Origin: Paracoccaceae bacterium
Lineage (GTDB): Bacteria > Pseudomonadota > Alphaproteobacteria > Rhodobacterales > Rhodobacteraceae
NCBI GenBank assembly: GCA_902525995.1
Contig: CABZJG010000059.1
Coordinates: forward strand, 1 to 9,728
Direction of reading: 5' to 3'
DNA: 9,728 nt
A program made the translations under genes and the position numbers. Shown piece after piece: positions 1 to 5,956 of this stretch. Each line of letters begins with the position of its first letter. The first letter of the stretch is position 1. Under the pieces are notes generated by a model that worked only from the letters and a program-made list of their open reading frames with translations, made no database searches and was not told the origin of the DNA.

Positions 1-275
1 AACTCGCGCTGCAACTTGTAAGACGAACGGCCCTTCATCTTGCGGACCAGATCGGCAACAGCCAGCTTTGGCGGTACCGAAACAAACATGTGAACGTGAT
101 CTCTTGAAAGCACCCCATGCAAGATTTCGACACCGTTCTCACCACAGACCTGTCGGCATATGTCGCGCGCTCTGAGGCGCACATCGCCACAAAGAACTTT
201 GTAACGGTACTTTGTCGCCCACACGATATGGTAACGGTGGTAGTAGACGCAGTGGGAAGAGGTCGCATATTGCAT
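1..275 (-). CDS. tnpA: IS200/IS605-family transposase TnpA, N-terminal part
   Basis: This is a single-strand HUH (Y1) transposase that would cut and join the element ends as ssDNA. The visible 91 codons start MQYATSSHCVYYHRYHIVWA and continue TKYRYKVL, the standard N-terminus of the family. They include the metal-binding HUH triad H60-V61-H62 in the segment SRDHVHMFVSVPP. The catalytic tyrosine, expected near residue 120 or later, lies beyond the left edge. I chose ATG at 275 rather than the in-frame ATG at 281 because the Shine-Dalgarno-like GAAAGGA sits about 7 bases before 275 but immediately abuts 281. The reading frame is open to the window edge, so nothing indicates decay here. The family assignment is secure; whether the gene is complete cannot be judged. 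Confidence 0.92.
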   Translation of the reverse strand, partial: MQYATSSHCVYYHRYHIVWATKYRYKVLCGDVRLRARDICRQVCGENGVEILHGVLSRDHVHMFVSVPPKLAVADLVRKMKGRSSYKLQRE

Positions 276-341
276 AACCATGTCCTTTCAAAAATGAGCC
301 TTTGCCTAACCGGCGGCTCATTTTTGAAAGGACATGGTTAT
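274..341 (-). repeat. 27-bp perfect inverted repeat around the tnpA ribosome binding site
   Basis: Bases 274-300 are the exact reverse complement of 315-341, separated by a 14-base loop (301-314). Read on the minus strand, the 3' arm contains the tnpA Shine-Dalgarno GAAAGGA and the first two bases of the ATG at 275. A transcript entering from upstream would therefore fold into a long hairpin that hides the translation start. RNA structures that hide the ribosome binding site are known for IS200 transposase mRNA, which supports a translation-limiting role. A perfect 27-bp stem is unusually strong, and it could also block read-through transcription or arise from a local inverted duplication. 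Confidence 0.85.
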
Positions 342-360
342 AACATGATTCGTTCTCGCT

Positions 361-391
361 AAAGCAGTTCCGACTGGAAGTCGGAGGCTTT
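361..391. repeat. IS200/IS605 subterminal hairpin (left end)
   Basis: The outer stem AAAGC/GCTTT and the inner stem TCCGACT/AGTCGGA close on a GGA loop, with unpaired AGT on one side and G on the other. Imperfect hairpins of this kind at element ends are what the Y1 transposase binds in single-stranded form, using the bulged base for recognition. It lies upstream of tnpA, so it belongs to the left end of the element. The equivalent right-end hairpin would be outside the window. Confidence 0.75.
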
Positions 392-412
392 GAACCGAAT
401 GAGTGGTAGTAA

Positions 413-679
413 AATGGCGCTGTGCGGCGGCTTGTGGCCTTTGAGGTGATGGCAAATGATGCAGATGTTGTGGGCTATGAGCCGGTCTGGATCGAAGGGT
501 CTGTGGTGGGGTTTTGCACATCGGGCGGCTATTCGCATTATGCAGACAAATCAATCGCGCTGGCGCTTATCCCTGCCGAACGGGTGACGCCGGGACAGAA
601 GGCCGAAATTGAAATTCTTGGCCAGATGTGCACCGCGCATCTTCTTGAAAGCCCTTTGCTGAAAGCGCGGCCTGACTAA
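413..679 (+). pseudogene. 3' remnant of a dimethylglycine/sarcosine dehydrogenase-like gene (GcvT C-terminal barrel)
   Basis: The translated segment reads NGAVRRLVAFEV, then YEPVWIEGSVVGFCTSGGY, then KSIALALIP, and ends EIEILGQMCTAHLLESPLL. This matches the C-terminal barrel of the GcvT-type folate-binding half of dimethylglycine dehydrogenase/sarcosine oxidase proteins, which are usually about 800 residues long. Only about 88 codons remain. The same frame meets TAA at 410-412, exactly at the junction with the IS200-type element, so the 5' part was either displaced beyond the element or lost. A GTG at 422 could serve as a start, but the result would be an isolated barrel fragment with no evident role. 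The family call is strong; the call that the gene is broken by the insertion rests on the junction and needs the left-hand flank. Confidence 0.75.
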
Positions 680-703
680 AATAACACCCGATGAAAGCGG
701 TTT

Positions 704-732
704 TTGAAAATGCCGGGTTCATTTTGTAAAAA
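704..732 (+). promoter_or_regulatory. Possible sigma-70-type promoter of the nucleotidyltransferase gene
   Basis: TTGAAA (704-709) and TAAAAA (727-732) are separated by 17 bases and lie about 40 bases before the ATG at 772. The match to TTGACA/TATAAT is 5/6 and 4/6. The site is inferred from consensus only, in an AT-rich gap where chance matches are easy. Confidence 0.35.
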
Positions 733-771
733 AGTGTTTTGCCAAATGCGGCGTTAGCTGTACCTTGAGCT

Positions 772-1371
772 ATGGTTGAAATTGGCATTTTAATTTTGGC
801 AGCGGGCAAATCGTCCCGGATGCGCGGTGATGATAAGCTCACTCAAAAAATTGATGGGGTTGAGCAAATTAAGCGCATTGCCCATTCGGCATGCGCAACC
901 GGCGCTGCTGTTGCGGTGACATTGCCAGATGCGGCGCATCCACGGGCAAGCTATTTGCTTGATCTTGACCTGCAGGTAATATCGGTTCCAGAAGCGCATT
1001 TGGGCATGGGCAGATCTATTTCGGCGGGGATTTCACTTCTGGCCGCCCTTGATCTGGACGGCGTGATGATTGTGCCTGCCGATATGCCAGAAATTACCCA
1101 AAATGATTTGGCCACTGTAATGCAAGCCTTTATCAAAGCGCCGCAGTCGATCGCTCAGGCCTGCACAGCAAAGGGTCAATCCGGGCATCCGGTCATCTTT
1201 CCCAAATCCCTATTTTCCGATCTTCAAACCCTCTCTGGTGATCGCGGCGCGCAAGCTGTCATTCGCTCCAACAGGCATTTGCGCTACCTTGTGGAGCTGC
1301 CGCAGCTGAACGCAACAACGGATCTGGATACCCCCGAAGACTGGCAGGAATGGTTTTCAAAGGCTCATTGA
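772..1371 (+). CDS. MocA/MobA-like molybdenum-cofactor nucleotidyltransferase
   Basis: This 199-residue, single-domain NTP-transferase (GT-A-like Rossmann fold) would transfer CMP or GMP from CTP/GTP, probably onto molybdopterin-Mo in the cytoplasm. The nucleotide-binding signature LAAGKSSRMRGDDKL is at residues 9-23. GMGRSISAGI is at 78-87, the metal-binding ADMP at 103-106, GHPVIFP at 138-144, GDRGA at 156-160, and the family-typical end DLDTPEDW at 184-191. The length matches MocA-type enzymes (about 200 residues). Such genes often accompany xanthine-dehydrogenase-family or CoxL-type molybdenum hydroxylases, but none is visible here, so the substrate remains unassigned. MocA (CTP) is favoured over MobA (GTP) by the SSRM-G-DKL form of the loop and the GHP motif. 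The Shine-Dalgarno before ATG 772 is weak. No terminator hairpin is evident in the 78 bases before the convergent gene. Confidence 0.85.
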   Translation: MVEIGILILAAGKSSRMRGDDKLTQKIDGVEQIKRIAHSACATGAAVAVTLPDAAHPRASYLLDLDLQVISVPEAHLGMGRSISAGISLLAALDLDGVMIVPADMPEITQNDLATVMQAFIKAPQSIAQACTAKGQSGHPVIFPKSLFSDLQTLSGDRGAQAVIRSNRHLRYLVELPQLNATTDLDTPEDWQEWFSKAH

Positions 1372-1449
1372 GGCCTTTTCCAAGACAGGCAGAGTTTTCG
1401 GCAGTTGAAACACCAAATCCGCACCGATCCGCTGACCCTACCGCGCAGC

Positions 1450-2157
1450 CTAATTTGAACGGTAAATCCCTAAGGTGCGATTAGTCCTCGAAAACAGCTG
1501 CTTGGCACGTTTAGCCGTCATAACCGGTCTGCTGATGCGCATTGGTTTGGGGTCACTCAGCGCTAAAAGCTCCTTCTGCTGAGCGGTTAAAAGAGAGCCA
1601 TCTGCATCAAACTGACGAATACTTGATGACGTCCATATGCCGTTTGCCAGAATAATTTCATGGTCTTCAAATACTATTGCAAAGGCTGACATAGTATTGG
1701 GCTCGTACCGCACACCTGCCCTGTCCTGAATTAAATCTTTAGCCCGAACCAGATGTTCACGAAATTGAACAGCACCAGGTTCATCCAGAACTAACAAGAG
1801 TTGGTCTGGCGGCATGAAAATATCTTCAGTTGGAAGGTTGCAGCCCAAAGCGCCTTTGCGAATGAAGACTGTTTGATGTTCTTCGTGCATCCGATGATTG
1901 AGAAACCGCAGCAAATGCGTCGGGGATTGATACCCGTGATCTCGGGTCAAAATAGGGGTTCCCGCGGATAATTTGGAAACCGAGAACAATCCATTTTTGG
2001 TTGCGATCAAGCTGTCTGCAAAAAACAGGCAAACATAGCTTTGACTTCGCAAGAAAGCATCTGCTGCGCCTTGTCCAGTGGGCGTTGTAACGCTTGGCGC
2101 AATAGTCGAATGGGACCGATCCCAAAGAGTATTGCGATCAAAATGCTGTTCCGACAT
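1450..2157 (-). CDS. Degenerate Hint-domain protein (Hint_2 family)
   Basis: This 235-residue protein has a Hint (Hedgehog/intein) fold of the kind common in Rhodobacterales. Recognisable blocks are SLIATKNG (49-56), AGTPILTRDHGYQ (65-77), VFIRKGALG with NLPTEDIFMPP (97-117), LVRAKDLI (136-143), and FEDHEIILANGIWTSS (163-178). In canonical members the first block starts CFTPGT-IAT and the later one is SPQHRVL. Here the aligned Cys position is Leu (LFFADSLIAT) and the His position is Gln (PPDQLLL), so self-cleavage seems unlikely. No signal peptide is visible. The start at ATG 2157 is preferred over TTG 2172 because a weak GGAA motif precedes it; the longer form would add five residues. The gene is convergent with the nucleotidyltransferase gene and stands alone. 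Its function is unknown. Confidence 0.8.
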   Translation of the reverse strand: MSEQHFDRNTLWDRSHSTIAPSVTTPTGQGAADAFLRSQSYVCLFFADSLIATKNGLFSVSKLSAGTPILTRDHGYQSPTHLLRFLNHRMHEEHQTVFIRKGALGCNLPTEDIFMPPDQLLLVLDEPGAVQFREHLVRAKDLIQDRAGVRYEPNTMSAFAIVFEDHEIILANGIWTSSSIRQFDADGSLLTAQQKELLALSDPKPMRISRPVMTAKRAKQLFSRTNRTLGIYRSN

Positions 2158-2663
2158 TGGTCTTGGTTCCAATCAAATCTATAAATTCATCCCTGCAATC
2201 TTTATAAACAACCCGTTACCATCCAAAGAATTTGCAGCCTGATCTCAGAAATATTTGGCTGAAATTAAATATAAATTTTAAAAGCGTACAAATACTTGAA
2301 ATCACAATAATGAGCGTGATCATAAGCTTTGTTTATATCCTTTCGTATCGGTTTGTCAAAGCGAAGCGGCAAGAAGGTGCAAATATAAGCGCTGCTTACT
2401 GAAACCAATTCATTGGGTTTTGAAAAATGGCTGGTAATTGCTCCTCTCCTGACCTGTTTTTCCAACAGTTAAAGCCTATGCGCCCAAATATCGTTGCCAG
2501 CGACCGTCCCGTTGTCTTTTATCGGCGATATAAACCAATCCAGCAGGTTCAGGATCGGCCAAGTCTTGCAGGTTTTAATTGTCCAAGGCTTGCTTGATTG
2601 AAAATCTGCTGAAAGCACGATAGGAACAGGCCAAAGCGACCCTGATGCAGGCATATCACGATC
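2158..2663. other. About 500 bp without a convincing intact gene; AT-rich, possible gene fossil
   Basis: The left half (about 2200-2300) is strongly AT-rich and probably carries the promoter of the leftward Hint gene. Open frames of 66 and 61 codons exist on the minus strand (2265-2465 and 2469-2654), but I recognise neither, and neither has a clear ribosome binding site. A different minus-strand frame, from about 2567 to a TAG at 2472, reads DLADPEPAGLVYIADKRQR followed by DGRWQRYLGA. It looks like the C-terminus of a real protein, but a TAA just upstream cuts it off. The region may hold decayed coding DNA from an earlier rearrangement. No RNA gene or strong terminator was found. Confidence 0.5.
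2598..2626 (+). promoter_or_regulatory. Possible promoter of the ABC exporter gene
   Basis: TTGAAA (2598-2603, 5/6 to the -35 consensus) is 17 bases from TAGGAA (2621-2626, a poor -10 match), about 38 bases before the ATG at 2664. This is a consensus-only inference, listed because the gene appears to be transcribed alone. Confidence 0.25.
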
Positions 2664-4463
2664 ATGCGTACAAAATTGTTCACGCCGAAAGACATTGCCA
2701 ATATGCGCTGGTTCTGGAGTGATTATCTAAAGCAAAAAACCGGTTGGCTGTTTGTTATTTTCTTGATGATTTTTCTTCAAGGGTTTGTTCTTCAACAGTT
2801 TCTGGCCATCACGGAAACTGGCCTAAGGGTGATTTTCACCCAAGGTGATCTGCGCGATCTGCTTGAAGTTTGTGCGTTAATCTTTGGCATCTTTGCTGTG
2901 CGGGCTGCGACATCCTATTTTATTCCCAGCCTCTCGGCCCGACTTGCAGGCGAAGCCATTTTTCAAATGCGGTCAGACTTAATCACCCGCGTGCTTTATT
3001 TCGATCAGAAGTTTTTTGACACTACGCATTCCACAGACCTCATCCTGCGCTTGGTCAATCAGGTTCAGGATCTGGGGCTTTTTGTGGGACAGGCCACAGT
3101 GAATGCCCTGCGGGATTTCGTCATTATCGTGATTGTATCGGGCTATTTGATTTACAAATCGCCCCTGCTGTTCTGCTCGGCCCTGGTGGCATTGCCGGTT
3201 ATTTTCTTGATGATGCATTTCGTTTCTGCGCGCATCAAGATTATCCGGCGTAATTTTGAATCCGTGCTGGGCCGCTACATGAGCAATATCGACGAAATGG
3301 CCGGCGGCATGCGGACGATCAAAATGGCACGTCAGGAAAAGCCAGAAATCAACCGTATGGTAGAGGCCTCGTCGGGGATAAAATCGCTATTTGTTAAACT
3401 CCAGCAAAGCGAAGCCCTAATGCTGCCGTCCATCGATCTGTCTTCGGCCGTTGTCTATATGCTTGTAGTGGGCGGCGGCGGGTATATGGCGCTGTCGGAC
3501 CAGTTTGATATTGATGGCGCGTCGATTATTTCCTTTTTGCTTGGACTGGTGATTATTTTTGATCCGGCCAGGTTATTGGCGCAGTTTTTCGCCAAACTGC
3601 AAGCCAGCCTGATCCTGCTTGACAGTATCCGCAGCTTAATGCTGACCGAAAGGGAGGTTAGCGACCGCGACGATGCCAAAGTCTTTGACGCCAAAGATAT
3701 CGAGATTGAAATCGCTGGCGGGCACTTTGGCTATACCGCTACTGACGCACTCTTCAACGATTTAAACCTAACCTTCAAAGCGGGGCAAAAAACCGCCATT
3801 GTTGGCGCCACAGGATCAGGAAAAACAACAGTTCTAAGCCTTATCACACGGCTTTATGAGCTTTCGTCCGGCACAGTCTTGTTCAATGGTGATGACATCA
3901 AAGACTTCACCCTTCGCTCGGTTCGTGACAAGTTTTCTATCGTTGCGCAGGATGTGGTTATTTTTGACAAAAGCATCAAAGATAACATCCGCTATGCCGA
4001 TCCTGATGCCAGCGATGACGCGGTTCTGAAGGCCGCGCAACTGGCGCGCATTGATGATTTGATGCTATCGCGCGGGGAGGCTTCGGTGGGTCCAAAAGGA
4101 AATTTGCTATCTGGCGGCCAGAAACAGCGGATTGCCATTGCCAGAGCGTTTTTAAAACCAGCCCCGGTTTTATTGCTGGATGAGGCCACCTCGGCGCTGG
4201 ATGCCATCACCGAAGAAAGTGTTAATGTGGCCTTTCAAGAATTGCAGCACGGAAAAACCACCATTGTCGTGGCGCATAAACTGTCCGGCATTCAAGATGC
4301 AGACCATATTTATGTGCTCGACAGTGGACGGGTGATCGAAGCGGGCACGCATGCAGATTTGATTTCGGAAAATGGGCTATACGCCAGTATGTGCATGGCC
4401 CAAAGCAAACCCAAAGAAAGCTCGCACTCTAAATTATTTTTATGCAGCGCTGCTAGCCATTAA
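2664..4463 (+). CDS. ABC exporter half-transporter, fused permease and ATPase (MsbA-like)
   Basis: This 599-residue inner-membrane exporter subunit has a type-1 exporter membrane domain (about residues 25-310) followed by a nucleotide-binding domain (about 345-575), and would function as a homodimer or paired half-transporter. Hydrophobic spans lie near 27-50, 66-90, 145-187 and 256-305. All ATPase motifs are intact: Walker A GATGSGKTT (381-389), Q-loop Gln429 in VAQDVVIFD, signature LSGGQ (482-486), Walker B VLLLDE with catalytic Glu507, D-loop SALD, and switch His538 in VAHKLS. The length is normal for the family. The substrate (lipid, polysaccharide, peptide or drug) cannot be read from sequence. 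Proximity to lipid A-type acylation genes allows a lipid role, but the gene is on the opposite strand. Its stop overlaps the 3' end of the ketosynthase gene by 11 bp. The Shine-Dalgarno is weak, and an in-frame ATG at 2703 is an alternative start. Confidence 0.93.
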   Translation: MRTKLFTPKDIANMRWFWSDYLKQKTGWLFVIFLMIFLQGFVLQQFLAITETGLRVIFTQGDLRDLLEVCALIFGIFAVRAATSYFIPSLSARLAGEAIFQMRSDLITRVLYFDQKFFDTTHSTDLILRLVNQVQDLGLFVGQATVNALRDFVIIVIVSGYLIYKSPLLFCSALVALPVIFLMMHFVSARIKIIRRNFESVLGRYMSNIDEMAGGMRTIKMARQEKPEINRMVEASSGIKSLFVKLQQSEALMLPSIDLSSAVVYMLVVGGGGYMALSDQFDIDGASIISFLLGLVIIFDPARLLAQFFAKLQASLILLDSIRSLMLTEREVSDRDDAKVFDAKDIEIEIAGGHFGYTATDALFNDLNLTFKAGQKTAIVGATGSGKTTVLSLITRLYELSSGTVLFNGDDIKDFTLRSVRDKFSIVAQDVVIFDKSIKDNIRYADPDASDDAVLKAAQLARIDDLMLSRGEASVGPKGNLLSGGQKQRIAIARAFLKPAPVLLLDEATSALDAITEESVNVAFQELQHGKTTIVVAHKLSGIQDADHIYVLDSGRVIEAGTHADLISENGLYASMCMAQSKPKESSHSKLFLCSAASH

Positions 4464-5667
4464 ATTTGCGCAGCGCCAAAACCGCGTTTAGCCCGCCAAA
4501 GGCAAAGGCATTACTCAAGGTTGCTTCGACACTCACTTCGCGGGCTTGATTGGGCACCACATCAAGCGCACATTCCGGATCAGGTTCTTCATAGCCAATG
4601 GTGGGGGCTATCACCCCGTCCCGCACCGCCATAATGCAGGCCAGCAATTCAACCGCGCCGGTGCCGCCAATAAGATGGCCATGCATGGATTTGGTTGAAC
4701 TGATCATCAACTGGTCCGCATGGCGTCCAAACACACCCGCCACGGCTGCGCATTCGGTTTTATCATTTGCGGCTGTGCCTGTGCCATGGGCGTTGATATA
4801 GGTCACATCCTCGGGCGCAAGCCGTGCATCACTCAGCGCGCCGGCAATGGCGCGCCCTGCCCCTTGCTTTGAGGGCATCACAATATCCGAGGCATCAGAC
4901 GACATCGCAAAACCGGCCACCTCAGCCTGAATGTCCGCACCTCGCGCTTTGGCATGCTCTAGCTCTTCAAACACAAAAACCGCCGCGCCCTCGCCCTGCA
5001 CCATTCCGTTTCGATTGGCTGAAAACGGCCGGCAGGCATCATGGCTCATTACCCGAAGCCCTTCCCAAGCTTTGACACCGCCAAAGCACAGCATGGACTC
5101 CGAGCCCCCTGTGAGCATGGTCGGCGCCATGCCCGAGCGCACCATTTGAAACGCCTGTGCCATTGCATGGTTCGAACTTGCGCAGGCTGTAGACACCGTA
5201 AAGCTGGGGCCTTTGAGGTTGTATTCAATGGAAATATGACTGGCCGCTGCATTGTTCATCAACTTGGGCACAACAAAGGGATGAACGCGGTTTTTGCCCT
5301 CTTCGTAGACCGCGCGGTAATTGTTATCCCATGTGCTGACACCTCCGCCTGCCGTGCCCAGGACAACACCGGATTTTGCAGCAAGCTCTCCTGCATAGCT
5401 TAGTCCCGCTTGCCCCAACGCTTCTTTGGTGGCCAGCAGCGCAAACTGGGTGAAGCGGTCATACAGCGTCATTTGCTGGCGGTTAAAGGCCTGCTCTGCT
5501 TTAAAGTCGCGCACCTGACCGCCAATTTTTATTGCCAGCCGCTCCACATCGCGAAATTCAAGCGGTCCAATACCGCAGCGTCCCTCGCGCATCGCCTCTT
5601 CGGTCTGCGCCACGCTCTGGCCAAGGGCATTGATGGTGCCGGCCCCGGTGATCACAACCCGCTTCAC
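4453..5667 (-). CDS. Beta-ketoacyl-ACP synthase (KAS II/FabF-like)
   Basis: This condensing enzyme of the thiolase superfamily (404 residues, normal KAS I/II length) would extend an acyl-ACP by two carbons with malonyl-ACP in the cytoplasm. The catalytic triad is present: nucleophile Cys162 in VSTACASS, His294 in NAHGTGT, and His331 in KSMHGHLIG, which also has the conserved Lys326. The C-terminal FGGLN (390-394) closes the active site. The start is GTG at 5667, overlapping the ACP stop as GTGA, which indicates translational coupling. Position downstream of lpxD and a dedicated ACP suggests a specialised role, such as building the acyl chain delivered by this ACP, rather than housekeeping FabF. 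No ketoreductase or dehydratase lies beside it, so those steps would be borrowed from the general pathway. NodE-like or secondary-metabolite condensing enzymes are related alternatives. Confidence 0.92.
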   Translation of the reverse strand: MKRVVITGAGTINALGQSVAQTEEAMREGRCGIGPLEFRDVERLAIKIGGQVRDFKAEQAFNRQQMTLYDRFTQFALLATKEALGQAGLSYAGELAAKSGVVLGTAGGGVSTWDNNYRAVYEEGKNRVHPFVVPKLMNNAAASHISIEYNLKGPSFTVSTACASSNHAMAQAFQMVRSGMAPTMLTGGSESMLCFGGVKAWEGLRVMSHDACRPFSANRNGMVQGEGAAVFVFEELEHAKARGADIQAEVAGFAMSSDASDIVMPSKQGAGRAIAGALSDARLAPEDVTYINAHGTGTAANDKTECAAVAGVFGRHADQLMISSTKSMHGHLIGGTGAVELLACIMAVRDGVIAPTIGYEEPDPECALDVVPNQAREVSVEATLSNAFAFGGLNAVLALRKFNG

Positions 5668-5921
5668 GACTGCGCAGCCACCAATGCGTTGATGCCTTTG
5701 ATGATGCTCTCAACGCTTGAGATATCAAAATCACTTTCGCTGGGATTATTGGCATTAAAGGGGACCTGAATATCAAACGCCTCTTCAATGGCGAAAATAC
5801 TTTCAACCACCCCTAAACTGTCTATTCCAAGGCTTTCCAGGGTGCTGTCCAGCGTGATGTCCGCAGGGTCGAGCACCGCTTGCTCGGCAATAATTTCAAT
5901 CACTTTGTCTTGAACGCTCAT
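5664..5921 (-). CDS. Acyl carrier protein, dedicated to the LpxD/KAS operon
   Basis: This 85-residue acyl carrier protein holds the growing or finished acyl chain on 4'-phosphopantetheine. The attachment serine is Ser35 in LGIDSLGVVE, followed by the acidic recognition helix ESIFAIEEAFD. The segment after helix 2 (VPFNANNPSESDFDIS, about 53-68) is longer than in housekeeping AcpP. In this respect it recalls AcpXL-type carriers, which serve very long acyl chains of rhizobial lipid A, but the sequence is not clearly AcpXL. ATG 5921 is chosen because a GGGAAG Shine-Dalgarno precedes it by about 7 bases; an upstream ATG at 5948 would add nine residues of non-family sequence. It lies 35 bp after lpxD and overlaps the ketosynthase start by four bases. 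Confidence 0.92.
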   Translation of the reverse strand: MSVQDKVIEIIAEQAVLDPADITLDSTLESLGIDSLGVVESIFAIEEAFDIQVPFNANNPSESDFDISSVESIIKGINALVAAQS

Positions 5922-5956
5922 TGCACTTCTTCCCTTATCGACTTGCAAGGCCAGAT

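Larger units (their letters stand above)
1..408 (-). mobile_element. IS200/IS605-family insertion sequence, left-end part (truncated by window)
   Basis: The segment contains the start of a Y1/HUH transposase gene and, upstream of it, an imperfect terminal hairpin typical of IS200/IS605 elements, which move as single strands and lack terminal inverted repeats. The element continues beyond base 1. Its outer tip is not exactly definable: it must lie right of the hairpin end (391) and left of about 413, where dehydrogenase-like coding begins. On the minus strand a TTAC tetranucleotide (complement of 409-412) lies about 17 bases outside the hairpin, as in IS608-like elements that insert 3' of TTAC. 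However, that TTAC would leave an in-frame stop in the flanking gene, so the true tip could be a few bases away. Whether a tnpB gene follows tnpA cannot be seen. Confidence 0.8.

Noticed and set aside
117..362. 81-codon open frame on the plus strand across the IS end
   Set aside because: It is antisense to tnpA and includes the inverted repeat; the translation has no family features while the minus frame is a clear TnpA.
686..718. ACCCG/CGGGT arms between the dehydrogenase remnant and the nucleotidyltransferase as a terminator
   Set aside because: Only five paired bases with a loop of over 20 bases; overlaps the better-supported promoter-like sequence.
1826..2125. 99-codon minus-strand frame
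   Set aside because: It lies in another frame of the Hint-domain gene, which shows recognisable family blocks.
2265..2465. 66-codon minus-strand frame in the AT-rich gap
   Set aside because: There is no recognisable family, no clear ribosome binding site, and an AT-driven amino-acid composition at the end; I treat it as unsupported, though a search could change this.
5041..5403. 120-codon plus-strand open frame
   Set aside because: It is antisense to the ketosynthase, whose motifs and length are complete; the product is Cys/His-rich low-complexity typical of shadows.
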